In this document: in pieces, positions 6,151-14,976 of the stretch
Layout: the number at the start of each line of letters is the position of its first letter
Position numbering within the stretch: the stretch's first letter is position 1
Origin: Enterovirga aerilata
GTDB lineage: Bacteria > Pseudomonadota > Alphaproteobacteria > Rhizobiales > Beijerinckiaceae
Assembly: GCF_013044135.1 (NCBI RefSeq)
Contig: NZ_JABEPP010000006.1
Location: 248,001-312,000, forward strand
Direction of reading: 5' to 3'
DNA length: 64,000 nt
The notes under the pieces: generated by a model
The model's database searches: none
Seen by the model: the letters and a program-made list of their open reading frames with translations, nothing else
What the model was told of the DNA's origin: nothing
Translations under genes and position numbers: made by a program

Positions 6151-7740
6151 TCAAAACCTCAAGGGCTTGGCCTGCTTGACGCCCGGGATGGTCTGGATGC
6201 GGGCAAGAACCCCGGGGGGCACCTCGCCGTCCACCTCCACCAGCGCGATCGCCGAGCCGCCGGGCCGGTCGCGGCCGAGCGCGAAGGTCGCGATGTTGAC
6301 GCCCGCATCGCCCAGGGTCGTCGCGAAGCGGCCGATGAAGCCCGGCTTGTCCTCGTTCGACACGTAGATCATCGAGGGCGCGAACTCGCCGTCCACCTTC
6401 AGGCCCTTGATGTCGACGATGCGCGGTTTGCCGTCGGCGAAGACGGTGCCCGAAACGGAGCGCTCCTGCTTCTCGGTGACGACCGTCACCGTGACGAGCG
6501 AGTCGTAGTCGCCGTCCTGTTCGCGAGTCATCTCCTCCACCACGATGCCGCGTTCCTTGGCGACGGAGGGGGCGGAGACGACGTTCACCTCCGCCAGCAT
6601 CGGCCGAAGCAGGCCGGCGACGGCCGCGCTCGTGAGCGCCTTGGTCTTCATCCCCGCGACCTCGCCCTGATAGGTCACGCGGACGCTCTTCAGCCCCGTC
6701 TCGGTGAGCTGGCCGGCGAAGGAGCCGAGCTTCTCGGCCAGCGCGATGAAGGGCTTCAGCCGCGGCGCCTCCTCGGCCGTGATGGAGGGGAAGTTCACCG
6801 CGTTCTGGATCGCGCCCTTGGTCAGGTAGTCCGACATCTGCTCGGCGATCTGAAGCGCCACGTTCTCCTGCGCCTCGGTCGTCGCGGCGCCGAGATGCGG
6901 CGTGCAGACCACGTGCGGATGGCCGAAGAGCGGGTTCTCGAGCGCGGGCTCGGTCGAGAACACGTCGAAGGCGGCGCCAGCGACATGGCCGGATTCGAGC
7001 GCCGCCCGGAGCGCCACCTCGTCGACGAGGCCGCCGCGCGCGCAGTTGATGATGCGGACGCCCTTCTTCGTCCGGGCGAGCGCCTCGGCCGAGAGGATGT
7101 TGCGGGTCTTCTCGGTGAGCGGCGTGTGCAGGGTGATGATGTCGGCCCGGGCGAGAAGCTCGTCCAGCTCGACCTTCTCGACCCCCAGATCGAGCGCCCG
7201 CTCGGGCGACAGGAACGGGTCGAAGGCGATCACCCGCATATGCAGGCCCTGGGCGCGGTCGGCCACGATCGCCCCGATATTGCCGCAGCCGATGATCCCG
7301 AGCGTCTTGCCGGTAATCTCGACCCCCATGAAGCGGTTCTTCTCCCATTTGCCGGCCTGGGTGGAGGCATCGGCGGCCGGGATCTCGCGCGCGAGCGCGA
7401 ACATCATGGCGATGGCGTGTTCGGCGGTCGTGATCGAATTGCCGAAGGGCGTGTTCATGACGATCACGCCGCGCGCCGTCGCGGCCGGGATGTCGACATT
7501 GTCGACCCCGATCCCGGCCCGGCCGATCACCTTCAATGCGCTCGCGCGCTCCAGGATCTTCGAGGTGACTTTGGTGGCCGACCGGATGGCGAGGCCATCG
7601 TACTGGCCGATGATGGCGGCAAGCCGGTCCTTGTCCTTGCCGAGATCGGGCTGGAAATCGACCTCGACGCCGCGCTCCTTGAAGATCTGGACGGCGGCTG
7701 GGGACAGGGCGTCGGAGATGAGGACGCGGGGTGCGGGCAT
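6151..7740 (-). CDS. serA: D-3-phosphoglycerate dehydrogenase
   Basis: This 529-residue enzyme catalyses the first step of the phosphoserine pathway: 3-phosphoglycerate plus NAD+ gives 3-phosphohydroxypyruvate. The substrate domain and a Rossmann domain with GCGNIG (151-156) are followed by R235 in CARGG, E264 in STEPALE and H282 in TPHLGAAT, the catalytic set of 2-hydroxyacid dehydrogenases. After the catalytic domain come the extra intervening domain and a C-terminal ACT domain (about 450-529), as in the long type. ATG 7740 is chosen because the sequence from MPAPRVLISDAL aligns with the family start; upstream codons lie in a palindromic repeat. It is downstream of serC and sseB on the same strand. 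Confidence 0.95.
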   Translation of the reverse strand: MPAPRVLISDALSPAAVQIFKERGVEVDFQPDLGKDKDRLAAIIGQYDGLAIRSATKVTSKILERASALKVIGRAGIGVDNVDIPAATARGVIVMNTPFGNSITTAEHAIAMMFALAREIPAADASTQAGKWEKNRFMGVEITGKTLGIIGCGNIGAIVADRAQGLHMRVIAFDPFLSPERALDLGVEKVELDELLARADIITLHTPLTEKTRNILSAEALARTKKGVRIINCARGGLVDEVALRAALESGHVAGAAFDVFSTEPALENPLFGHPHVVCTPHLGAATTEAQENVALQIAEQMSDYLTKGAIQNAVNFPSITAEEAPRLKPFIALAEKLGSFAGQLTETGLKSVRVTYQGEVAGMKTKALTSAAVAGLLRPMLAEVNVVSAPSVAKERGIVVEEMTREQDGDYDSLVTVTVVTEKQERSVSGTVFADGKPRIVDIKGLKVDGEFAPSMIYVSNEDKPGFIGRFATTLGDAGVNIATFALGRDRPGGSAIALVEVDGEVPPGVLARIQTIPGVKQAKPLRF

Positions 7741-7763
7741 GTGAGCTCCAGGCTTGGCTCTAC

Positions 7764-7875
7764 CCTCGTCATGCTGAGGAGCGCCCGGGCATCGGCCCGG
7801 GGGCGTCTCGAAGCACGCAGTACCGTTATGCGTCCTTCGAGGCTGCGCTTCGCTCCGCACCTCAGGATGACGAGG
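7764..7875. repeat. palindromic intergenic element bounded by GTCAT/ATGAC
   Basis: The arms CCTCGTCATGCTGAGG (7764-7779) and CCTCAGGATGACGAGG (7860-7875) form an inverted repeat with one mismatch around a GC-rich interior of 80 bp. It fills the gap between sseB and serA. Its outer GTCAT/ATGAC signature is shared with elements at 29525 and 31581. Such dispersed palindromes are common in alphaproteobacterial intergenic space; a REP/MITE-like nature is inference. Confidence 0.75.
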
Positions 7876-7893
7876 TGGTGGATTGCAGATGTT

Positions 7894-8334
7894 TCAGTGT
7901 GCGGTGAGGTCGCCCCGCAGCATCGCCTCGACGTCGCTGCGGAGCAGGAGGACCCCGTAATCGGAGCCCGGATTGAGGACGAACTCGGTGCCCGGATGGC
8001 GCAGGAAGATGTTGTGGACCTTGTCGGTCGCGATGAAATGGTTGGCCTGGTAGGCCGCCTGCGCCCGGACGGGAGCCGAGAAGATCGGAAACAGGGTCTT
8101 GCCGTCCCGAACGATGGGCTCGAGGTCGAGCCGGACATCGGGTGGGACGACCGCCTGACCGTCCGCCCCGACCGTGATCCGGCCGTTTGCGGGCAGGAGC
8201 GCGAGGTAGACCTCGGCCTTCACGAGCTCCCGCAGGAACGCGTCCCGGAAGGCGGGCTCGTGCGCGGCGCGCACGAGCTCGACCTCGAGTTCGTTCTGCG
8301 GCGTGAAGCTTTCGGACCCGATCTCGTCCGTCAT
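7894..8334 (-). CDS. SseB family protein
   Basis: The 146-residue protein matches the SseB N-terminal domain family: an early LEVELVRAAHEPAFRDAFLR stretch, LPANGRI in the middle and PVRAQAAYQANHF later, ending with VLNPGSDYGVLLL. SseB proteins are cytosolic and were named for altered serine sensitivity in E. coli; their biochemistry is unclear. Placement between serC and serA on the same strand agrees with a link to serine metabolism. It starts at ATG 8334, 8 bp after the serC stop, so the two are cotranscribed. Confidence 0.8.
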   Translation of the reverse strand: MTDEIGSESFTPQNELEVELVRAAHEPAFRDAFLRELVKAEVYLALLPANGRITVGADGQAVVPPDVRLDLEPIVRDGKTLFPIFSAPVRAQAAYQANHFIATDKVHNIFLRHPGTEFVLNPGSDYGVLLLRSDVEAMLRGDLTAH

Positions 8335-8342
8335 GGCTCGCC

Positions 8343-9530
8343 TCAGGCGGCCTGGGCCAGGAGCTTCGCCTTTTCCTGGGCGAAGGCCCAGTCGAGCCAG
8401 GGCGTGAGCGCCTCGAGATCGGCCGTCTCGACCGTCGCTCCGCACCAGATGCGAAGACCGGGCGGGGCGTCGCGGTAGGCGCCGATGTCGAACGCGACGC
8501 CTTCCTTCTCGAGCGTGGACGCGATGCCTTTCGCGACCGCGGCGACGGTGTCCTTGCCCTTCGCGACCACCTCCGGATCGGCGATGACGAGGCAGACGCT
8601 CGTGTTGGAGGCGGTGGCCGGATCCGCGGCGAGGTTCGCGATCCACGGCGTGCGGCCGACCCAGTCGAGGATCACCTTCGCGTTGCGGTCGGAGCGGGCG
8701 ACGAGGCCGTCGAGGCCCCCCTCGCGCTTCGCCCAGTTCAGCGCGTCGAGGTAGTCCTCCACGCAGAGCATCGACGGCGTATTGATGGTCTCGCCCTCGA
8801 AGATGCCCTCGATGAGCTTGCCGCCCTTCGTCATCCGGAAGATCTTGGGCAGCGGCCAGGACGGCGTGTAGCTCTCCAGCCGCTGAACCGCGCGCGGCGA
8901 GAGGATGAGCATGCCGTGCGCCGCCTCGCCGCCGAGCGCCTTCTGCCAGGAGAAGGTGACGACATCGAGCTTCGGCCAGTCGAGCCGCTGCGAGAAGGCG
9001 GCGGAGGTCGCGTCGCAGATCGTCAGTCCCTCGCGGTCCGCCGCGATCCAATCGGCGTTTGGCACCCGGACGCCGGAGGTCGTGCCGTTCCAGGTGAAGA
9101 CCACATCGCGGGCCTTCGTGTCGACCTCGGCGAGATTCGGCAACTCGCCATAGCCGGACTTGATCACCCGCGCGTCGGTGAGCTTGAGCTGCTTCACGAC
9201 GTCCGTGACCCAGCCCTCGCCGAAGCTCTCCCAGGCGAGGAGATCGACGCTGCGGGCTCCGAGCAGGGACCAGAGCGCCATCTCGACCGCGCCGGTATCG
9301 GAGGCGGGCACGATGCCGATGCGGTAATCGGCCGGGACCTGCAGCACCTCGCGCGTCAGGTCGATCGCGAGCTTCAGCTTCGCCTTGCCGACCTTGGCGC
9401 GGTGCGAGCGGCCGAGAGGCGCATCCTTCAGAACGTCGGAGGTCCAGCCGGGGCGCTTGGCGCAGGGGCCGGAGGAGAAAAACGGCGTGCGCGGGCGCTC
9501 CGCGGGACGCGTGACGGGCATCGTGGCCAT
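8343..9530 (-). CDS. serC: phosphoserine aminotransferase
   Basis: This 395-residue PLP enzyme converts 3-phosphohydroxypyruvate and glutamate to phosphoserine, the second step of serine synthesis. The start ([15 protein letters not shown]) and the lysine in [12 protein letters not shown], which should hold PLP, match the form of SerC found in alphaproteobacteria and Methanosarcina rather than the E. coli type. ATG 9530 is chosen because GGAAGG lies 9 bases upstream; the in-frame ATG at 9539 has no room for a ribosome site. The gene heads serC-sseB-serA and is preceded by a structured leader. Confidence 0.93.
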   Translation of the reverse strand: MATMPVTRPAERPRTPFFSSGPCAKRPGWTSDVLKDAPLGRSHRAKVGKAKLKLAIDLTREVLQVPADYRIGIVPASDTGAVEMALWSLLGARSVDLLAWESFGEGWVTDVVKQLKLTDARVIKSGYGELPNLAEVDTKARDVVFTWNGTTSGVRVPNADWIAADREGLTICDATSAAFSQRLDWPKLDVVTFSWQKALGGEAAHGMLILSPRAVQRLESYTPSWPLPKIFRMTKGGKLIEGIFEGETINTPSMLCVEDYLDALNWAKREGGLDGLVARSDRNAKVILDWVGRTPWIANLAADPATASNTSVCLVIADPEVVAKGKDTVAAVAKGIASTLEKEGVAFDIGAYRDAPPGLRIWCGATVETADLEALTPWLDWAFAQEKAKLLAQAA

Positions 9531-9540
9531 ATGGTCCATC

Positions 9541-9612
9541 CTTCCAGATGGGCGCCCCTCGGTGGGGAGGGGTCTCCCGCCGGCCGATATCCGCCTCGCG
9601 GGGCGGAAGGTC
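9541..9612 (-). promoter_or_regulatory. candidate serC leader RNA with two hairpins
   Basis: Directly upstream of serC the reverse strand holds two hairpins: CCGCC/GGCGG (9606-9591) and the stronger CCCCTC/GAGGGG (9572-9555), just before the GGAAGG ribosome site. A conserved serC RNA motif upstream of serC is known in alphaproteobacteria, so this is a candidate member; the match is by position and architecture, not by covariance search. A CTTGACC box at about 9613-9619 followed 17 bp later by GATATC could be the promoter, in which case only the second hairpin is transcribed. Confidence 0.45.
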
Positions 9613-9702
9613 AAGCCGAGACGGTTCCATTCCGTCCTTTAGACCTATGCGGGGCTTTCCTTCTGGTTGCGGCGCAGCATGATAGGCGGGAGGGAGCTAC
9701 GG

Positions 9703-11739
9703 ATGACCACAGAGACCCGCCGGGACAAGCCCTGGCTCTTCCGCACCTATGCCGGGCATTCCACCGCGGCGGAATCGAACGCGCTCTATCGGCGCAATCT
9801 CGCCAAGGGACAGACGGGCCTGTCGATCGCCTTCGATCTGCCGACGCAGACCGGCTACGATCCGGACCACGAACTGGCCCGCGGCGAGGTCGGCAAGGTC
9901 GGCGTGTCGATCGCGCATATCGGGGACATGCGCGCGCTGTTCGACGGCATCCCGCTCGCGCAGATGAACACCTCCATGACGATCAACGCGCCGGCCGCCT
10001 GGCTGCTCGCGCTCTATCTGGCGGTTGCGGAAGAGCAGGGCGCGCCCGTCGCCGCGCTCCAGGGCACGACGCAGAACGACATCATCAAGGAATATCTCTC
10101 GCGCGGCACCTACGTGTTCCCGCCGGCGCCCTCCATGCGGCTGACGAAGGACGTGATCCTCTTCACGACGCGGGAGGTCCCGAAATGGAACCCGATGAAC
10201 GTCTGCTCCTACCACCTGCAGGAGGCGGGCGCGACGCCGGTCCAGGAACTCGCCTTCGCGCTCGCGACCGCGATCGCGGTGCTGGACACCGTCAAAACGT
10301 CCGGCGAGGTGGACGAGGCCGGTTTCGCGGAGGTCGTCGGGCGCATCTCCTTCTTCGTGAATGCGGGCCTGCGCTTCGTGACCGAGATCGCGAAGATGCG
10401 CGCCTTCACGGAGCTCTGGGACGAGATCACGCGCGACCGCTACGGCATCGCCGACCCGAAGAAGCGGATGTTCCGCTATGGGGTGCAGGTGAACTCGCTC
10501 GGCCTCACCGAGCAGCAGCCTGAGAACAACATCCACCGCATCCTCATCGAGATGCTGGCCGTGACCCTGTCGAGGAAGGCGCGGGCTAGGGCAGTCCAGC
10601 TTCCAGCATGGAACGAGGCGCTCGGCCTGCCGCGTCCCTGGGACCAGCAATGGTCGCTCCGCATGCAGCAGATCCTGGCCTACGAGACCGACCTCCTGGA
10701 ATACGACGACCTGTTCGACGGCTCGCGCGTGATGGAGGAGAAGGTCGAGCGGCTGAAGACAGAGGCGCGCGCCGAGCTCGCGCGCGTCGACGCGATCGGC
10801 GGCGCCATCGCGGCGGTGGAGACGGGGCTGCTCAAGCGCGCGCTCGTCGAGTCGAATGCAGCGCGGATCGCGCGGGTCGAGGCCGGCGAACAGGTCGTGG
10901 TTGGCGTGAACCGCTTCACGGAAGGCGAGCCTTCGCCCCTGGTGGCCGGGGAGGGGACCTTCCTGGCGGTGCCCGAGACGGTCGAGATGGAGGCTGTGCA
11001 CAAGATCCGCGCCTGGCGTGCGGCGCGCGACCAGGCGGCCGTCGATGCGGCGGTCGCGGAACTCGAAGCCGCGGCGCGCGAGGGCCGCAACATCGTGCCG
11101 CCGTCGATCGCGGCCGCGAAGGCGGGCGTAACTACAGGCGAGTGGGGCGAGGCGCTGCGCGGGATCTTCGGCCAGTACCGTGCGCCGACCGGCGTTACGG
11201 TCGAGACCAGGAGCCAGCCCCCCGCCGAGGACGTGAGGCTCGTCATCGCCGAGCTCGGGGAAAAGCTTGGCGAGACGCCGCGCCTCATCGTCGGCAAGCC
11301 GGGCCTCGACGGCCATTCCAACGGCGCCGAGCAGATCGCGCTCCGCGCCCGGGACGTCGGGATGGAGGTCGCCTACGACGGCATCCGTCAGACCCCGGCC
11401 GAGATCGTGGCGCGCGCGGCCGAGACCGGCGCGCACCTGATCGGCCTCTCAATCCTGTCGGGCTCGCATGTGCCGCTGGTCCGGGAGGTGATGGCCCGGC
11501 TCCGGCTCGAGAATCTCGACGACATCCCCGTGGTCGTCGGAGGCATCATCTCGGGTGAGGACGAGCTCGTGCTCCGCAACATGGGAGTCGCGGCGGTCTA
11601 CACGCCGAAGGACTACGAGCTCGACCGCATCATGATCGACATGGCGCGCGTCGTGGAGCGCTCGCTCGCAAAGCGCGCCGAGGCCCGCCCCGCGGCTGGC
11701 CGGCCGAAGCGCGAACGCGGGCGCCGCGCCGTGCGTTGA
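9703..11739 (+). CDS. ecm: ethylmalonyl-CoA mutase (MeaA type)
   Basis: This 678-residue adenosylcobalamin enzyme isomerises (2R)-ethylmalonyl-CoA to methylsuccinyl-CoA in the ethylmalonyl-CoA pathway, which assimilates acetyl-CoA without isocitrate lyase. The N-terminal catalytic barrel (GLSIAFDLPTQTGYDPD, QMNTSMTINAPAAW, LQGTTQNDIIKEY) and the C-terminal cobalamin domain with D536-x-H538-x-x-G541 in GLDGHSNG are complete. Start to finish it resembles the MeaA/Ecm branch, which begins near RDKPWLFRTYAGHSTA, rather than methylmalonyl-CoA mutase. ATG 9703 has a GGGAGGGAG ribosome site. It is divergent from serC across 172 bp. Distinguishing it from isobutyryl-CoA-type mutases rests on my reading only. 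Confidence 0.88.
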   Translation: MTTETRRDKPWLFRTYAGHSTAAESNALYRRNLAKGQTGLSIAFDLPTQTGYDPDHELARGEVGKVGVSIAHIGDMRALFDGIPLAQMNTSMTINAPAAWLLALYLAVAEEQGAPVAALQGTTQNDIIKEYLSRGTYVFPPAPSMRLTKDVILFTTREVPKWNPMNVCSYHLQEAGATPVQELAFALATAIAVLDTVKTSGEVDEAGFAEVVGRISFFVNAGLRFVTEIAKMRAFTELWDEITRDRYGIADPKKRMFRYGVQVNSLGLTEQQPENNIHRILIEMLAVTLSRKARARAVQLPAWNEALGLPRPWDQQWSLRMQQILAYETDLLEYDDLFDGSRVMEEKVERLKTEARAELARVDAIGGAIAAVETGLLKRALVESNAARIARVEAGEQVVVGVNRFTEGEPSPLVAGEGTFLAVPETVEMEAVHKIRAWRAARDQAAVDAAVAELEAAAREGRNIVPPSIAAAKAGVTTGEWGEALRGIFGQYRAPTGVTVETRSQPPAEDVRLVIAELGEKLGETPRLIVGKPGLDGHSNGAEQIALRARDVGMEVAYDGIRQTPAEIVARAAETGAHLIGLSILSGSHVPLVREVMARLRLENLDDIPVVVGGIISGEDELVLRNMGVAAVYTPKDYELDRIMIDMARVVERSLAKRAEARPAAGRPKRERGRRAVR

Positions 11740-11843
11740 CGAGGAGGGTGGAGGGCCGGCCGAAACCAGCGGCGGCATTCACCTTCCGTTCTTCATGGCG
11801 TGATAGCGTTTCGCGATACGCCCCAACGAAGTCGAGTTTCGTC

Positions 11844-12257
11844 TTGGCCGAGGCCACGTCAGACCGCGCACCCAGGCTCAGGACGCTCCTTATGGCGCGC
11901 GCGGAGTTCAACGGGGGCGCCACCACGGTCGACTGCACCGTCCGGGATCTGTCCGAGAGCGGCGCCAGGCTGCAGGTCCCCGGCAGTGCGGTCCTGCCGC
12001 CGCGCTTCGTGCTCTTCGTCCCGAAGCACGGGCGGCGTTACGACGCGGAGATACGCTGGCAGCGCGACGGCTTCATCGGGATCGAGTTCGTCCGGGATGA
12101 GGCCGAGGCCCAGGGCGGGCACCAAGAGGGGGAGCGCGTGGCCAAGCTCGAGGCGGAGGTCGCGCGCCTGCGCCGCCTCATCGAGGCCATCCGGGCCGAT
12201 CCGAGCCAGGCCAGGCTGCTCGTCGAGCGCTTCGACCTGACCTCGCACACGACGTAG
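11844..12257 (+). CDS. PilZ domain protein
   Basis: The core of this protein is a PilZ domain: an arginine cluster (DRAPRLRT), then CTVRDLSESGARLQV containing the D-x-S-x-x-G motif that contacts cyclic di-GMP, and DAEIRWQRDGFIGIEF. A C-terminal helix (VAKLEAEVARLRRLIEAI) could form a coiled coil. It would act as a cytosolic c-di-GMP effector; the output is unknown. No ATG lies before the domain. TTG 11844 fits the usual short N-terminus, but TTG 11736, overlapping the mutase stop, is also possible. Confidence 0.75.
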   Translation: MAEATSDRAPRLRTLLMARAEFNGGATTVDCTVRDLSESGARLQVPGSAVLPPRFVLFVPKHGRRYDAEIRWQRDGFIGIEFVRDEAEAQGGHQEGERVAKLEAEVARLRRLIEAIRADPSQARLLVERFDLTSHTT

Positions 12258-12258
12258 A

Positions 12259-12281
12259 GGTCGGGCGCGGCGCGCCCGACC
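12259..12281. terminator. hairpin between convergent genes
   Basis: A perfect 10-bp stem with a 3-base loop, GGTCGGGCGC / GGC / GCGCCCGACC, sits between the PilZ gene and the convergent BA14K gene. A bidirectional transcription terminator is the natural reading, although no T-run follows on either side, so pausing or Rho assistance would be needed. Confidence 0.55.
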
Positions 12282-12289
12282 GAAGCGGA

Positions 12290-12718
12290 TTACGGGCAGG
12301 GATGGCGCTGGCCGTCGTAGCCGAGATAGGTCCCGCTCGCCGGATCGTAGGACTTGAACCGCTGCATGCAGTAGGCGACGGCGTCGTCGTCCGGCGGCGC
12401 GGCATAATAGCCCGGCGCCGGAGCCGCCTGCGACGCGATGGCGCCGCCGATGAGCGCTCCGGCGGCGAGGCCGCCGATCAGCGGCGCCGCCCCGTATCCC
12501 CGGCGGTAGTAGCCGCCGCGGTATCCGTAGCGCGGCCCGTGATAGCCGCGGCCGCGCCAGCCGCGGCGATACTGCGTGTACTCAACTTTGACGCCGGCGG
12601 CGTCGAGGCGCTCGGCCGTGATCGGCGCCGCCGAGGCCGCGTTGGTCGCTGCGCCGGAGAGGAGCCCGGCCGTGCCGAGTGCGGCTGCGGCGAGCGCGGT
12701 CGTAAAGATCTGTCGCAT
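12290..12718 (-). CDS. BA14K-family exported protein
   Basis: This 142-residue protein begins with a signal peptide (MRQIFTTALAAAALGTAGLL, cleavage probably after the NAASAAP region). A Gly/Tyr/Arg-rich stretch follows (RGWRGRGYHGPRYGYRGGYY), then a glycine-zipper-like hydrophobic segment (LIGGLAAGALIGGAIAS). It ends with the BA14K/lectin-like signature CMQRFKSYDPASGTYLGYDG and a final HPC. BA14K proteins of Brucella and relatives are surface-exposed and immunoreactive. An envelope location is likely; function is otherwise unknown. ATG 12718 is favoured over upstream in-frame starts because it begins the signal peptide. Confidence 0.8.
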   Translation of the reverse strand: MRQIFTTALAAAALGTAGLLSGAATNAASAAPITAERLDAAGVKVEYTQYRRGWRGRGYHGPRYGYRGGYYRRGYGAAPLIGGLAAGALIGGAIASQAAPAPGYYAAPPDDDAVAYCMQRFKSYDPASGTYLGYDGQRHPCP

Positions 12719-12786
12719 CGTCGTCCCATGTCTGGATCGCCCGGAGGCGGGCTGATGGAGAGCCAACGAAGGGCGACGGGAAGGGT

Positions 12787-13254
12787 TCATCTCTGCACCG
12801 GCCGCAATTCGGCGCAGCGCAGCCCGAGGGACACGAGCCCCAGAGCCGCCGCTCCCGCAAGATGGATCAGGAGCTGCGGCATCGCGCTCCAGCCGGCGAC
12901 GGAGAGCACGAGCGCGATGTCGCAGGCCGGGATCACCAGGCTTGCGGCAAGCACCAGGCTCAGAGCGCGGCGCGACGCAGCGGCCGCCAGGCCGAAGATG
13001 TAGAGCGCGAGGGCGAGGTCGCGGAATCCTATCGCCCTGACATAGGCGAGGGCGGCCGGTTCGGCCGCTTCGATGCCGAAGATGACGGCGCCGAGGCGGG
13101 GTGCCGCGACGAAGCAGAGGCCGACGAGCAGGAAGGCGAGCCCGAGCAGGAGCGCAGCCGGAACAGCCGCGCGGGCGAGGGCCCGCGCCAAACGGCTACG
13201 CTGCGAGCGCTGCGAGCGCCCGCTCTGCCAGGAGCTTCGGGTCGGACTGCCCAC
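12787..13254 (-). CDS. small four-helix membrane protein (DUF4267-like)
   Basis: The 155-residue product has about four hydrophobic segments: VPAALLLGLAFLLVGLCFV, LALALYIFGLAAAA, ALSLVLAASLVIPACDIALV and LLIHLAGAAALGLVSLGL, with a GFRDLALAL motif typical of DUF4267-like proteins. The start is uncertain. GTG 13254 has a GAGGAGG site 6 bases upstream but overlaps the preceding gene by 59 bp; TTG 13191 lies just after that gene's stop. The function is unknown. Confidence 0.65.
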   Translation of the reverse strand: MGSPTRSSWQSGRSQRSQRSRLARALARAAVPAALLLGLAFLLVGLCFVAAPRLGAVIFGIEAAEPAALAYVRAIGFRDLALALYIFGLAAAASRRALSLVLAASLVIPACDIALVLSVAGWSAMPQLLIHLAGAAALGLVSLGLRCAELRPVQR

Positions 13255-13432
13255 GCTTCGCCTCCTCGATGATGCGCGAGGCGAGCCGGCGGCGCAGCTC
13301 GTGTCCAGGCACGTCGAGCCGTAAGGTCTGCTCGTCGATGGACGAGAGCGCCGTATTGTAGGCCTCGGTGAGGTTCGCGATCTCGGCGGGGCCGAAAACG
13401 GCGGCGGCCGTGCGGAAGACTTGCGTGGGCAT
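13196..13432 (-). CDS. conserved small hypothetical protein
   Basis: This 78-residue soluble protein (MPTQVFRTAAAVFGPAEIAN at its start, then LTEAYNTALSSIDEQ and HELRRRLASRIIEEAKRGQS) is predicted to be mostly helical. I recognise the general pattern of short alphaproteobacterial conserved proteins but know no function. It starts at ATG 13432 and is followed, with overlap, by the membrane protein gene. The next gene is divergent, across a 264-bp gap (13433-13696) in which a small palindrome CTAACGGTTGTTAG is the only feature noted. Confidence 0.6.
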   Translation of the reverse strand: MPTQVFRTAAAVFGPAEIANLTEAYNTALSSIDEQTLRLDVPGHELRRRLASRIIEEAKRGQSDPKLLAERALAALAA

Positions 13433-13696
13433 CGTCGGTCCCGAATGTGTGCGCCGGTCCCGGCCTGTCAAGGACCACGGATGGGCCGGGACCGGCTGGG
13501 CCGGTCGCCCGGCCCGCAACGCATCGGATCATCGGGCTCGCGGCAGGTCACTAACGGTTGTTAGGCAGGGAAAGCAGGCCGGTGCGCGTTGCGGACGGAT
13601 AACGCGCCGCAGCCGGACACTCCGCCGGGCGCTTGTGCCCGTCGGGTGCCAGGCGGTACGCCGCTATCGTCAACTCCGAGTGGAGCGCCCCGGCCC

Positions 13697-14971
13697 GTGT
13701 TCCCGTCTCGCCTCGCCGCACTCGCGACCGCCTTGCTCTTCCTTGCCGGCCCGGCCGCAGCAGAATTTCGCGGCCATGGCGGGCCGGTGCGCGCGCTGGC
13801 CATCCTGGAGGACGGGGCGGCGGCCGTGTCCGGGAGCTTCGACCAATCCGCCATCCTGTGGGACCTCCGGAGCGGCGAGGCGAGATCGGTGCTGCGCTTC
13901 CACGAGGGCGCGGTGAATGCCGTGCTCGCCCTTCCCGGCGGGCGCTTCGCGACGGCGGGGGAGGATGGCCGGATCGCGCTGTGGCAGCCCGGCGGCGGGC
14001 AGCCTCTGCAGGTCGAGGAAGCCCATAAGGGTCCGATCGTCGGGCTCGCGCTGTCGCCGGACGGTGGGAGGATCGCCTCGGCATCGTGGGACGGTACGGC
14101 CCGGCTCACCCCGCTCTCGGGCGGCCCTGCGAGGGTGTTCGAGGGACACCAGGGCCAGGTGAACGCCGTCGCCTTCATGCCGGACGGGCGTCTCGTCACG
14201 GCGGGCTACGATGCAACGCTCAGGATCTGGCCTGCGGGGGAGGGCGCCCCCGCCATCCGGACATTGCCGACGCCGCTCAACGCGCTTGCGGTGGGGCCCG
14301 GCGGCGAGATCGTGGCGGGAGGCGCGGACGGGGTGCTGCGCCTCCTCTCGACCGAGGATCAGGCGCTGACGGAGTTGGACTTGCAGACCGGGCCGATCCT
14401 GGCGATCTCGGTCGCGCCCGGCGGCGGCCGCGCCGCGGTCGCGCTTCTCAGAGGCGCCGTTGCGCTCGTCGACCTTGGGACAGCGAGCACCGCGGCACGG
14501 CTAGTGGGGCCGGGCCTGCCGGTCTGGTCGCTGGCCTTCTCCCAAGACGGGGCGGAAATCCTGACGGGCGGCAGCGACCGCCTCGTCCGGCGCTGGAATG
14601 CCCGCACCGGCGAGCATATCGGGCCTGTCGTGATGATGCGGCCGCCCGAGCTGAACGCGGTCGCCGGCAGCGAGCGGGGCGCGGAGGTCTTCAAGGCCTG
14701 CGCGGCCTGTCACACGCTGACGCCCGACGGGGGCAATCGTGCCGGGCCGACACTGCACGGCGTCTTCGGCCGCAGGGTCGCCAGCCTCCCGGGCTACAAT
14801 TTCTCGCCGGCGCTGAAGCAGCTCGACATCGTCTGGAACGCGGAGACGATCTCGAAGCTCTTCGAGATCGGGCCTGCGCGCTACACGCCGGGAACCAAGA
14901 TGCCCGAGCAGACGGTCACGGCGGAGGACCGGGAGGCGCTGGTGCGGTACCTGGAGAAGGCGACCAGGTAG
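13697..14971 (+). CDS. exported WD40-repeat cytochrome c fusion
   Basis: The 424-residue protein starts with a signal peptide (FPSRLAALATALLFLAGPAA). Residues about 25-315 hold six or seven WD40-like blades (GHGGPVRALAILEDG, GHQGQVNAVAFMPDG, LPVWSLAFSQDG). The last 100 residues are a class I cytochrome c domain with heme site C335-A-A-C338-H339 and a likely Met ligand in GTKMPEQ. It should be a periplasmic electron carrier carrying a propeller scaffold. It faces the ferredoxin gene tail-to-tail with a 5-bp gap and lies beside the formate dehydrogenase locus, so a role in formate-derived electron flow is plausible but inferred. GTG 13697 is chosen because it starts the signal peptide. Confidence 0.8.
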   Translation: MFPSRLAALATALLFLAGPAAAEFRGHGGPVRALAILEDGAAAVSGSFDQSAILWDLRSGEARSVLRFHEGAVNAVLALPGGRFATAGEDGRIALWQPGGGQPLQVEEAHKGPIVGLALSPDGGRIASASWDGTARLTPLSGGPARVFEGHQGQVNAVAFMPDGRLVTAGYDATLRIWPAGEGAPAIRTLPTPLNALAVGPGGEIVAGGADGVLRLLSTEDQALTELDLQTGPILAISVAPGGGRAAVALLRGAVALVDLGTASTAARLVGPGLPVWSLAFSQDGAEILTGGSDRLVRRWNARTGEHIGPVVMMRPPELNAVAGSERGAEVFKACAACHTLTPDGGNRAGPTLHGVFGRRVASLPGYNFSPALKQLDIVWNAETISKLFEIGPARYTPGTKMPEQTVTAEDREALVRYLEKATR

Positions 14972-14976
14972 GCGCC

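Noticed and set aside
6130-8478. Forward frame of about 780 codons opposite serA and sseB
   Set aside because: Shadow of serA in another frame; runs through the palindromic repeat and lacks any motif.
13589-13696. Upstream extension of the WD40-cytochrome gene to TTG 13589
   Set aside because: It would place 36 polar residues before a clear signal peptide; GTG 13697 gives a normal secretion signal.
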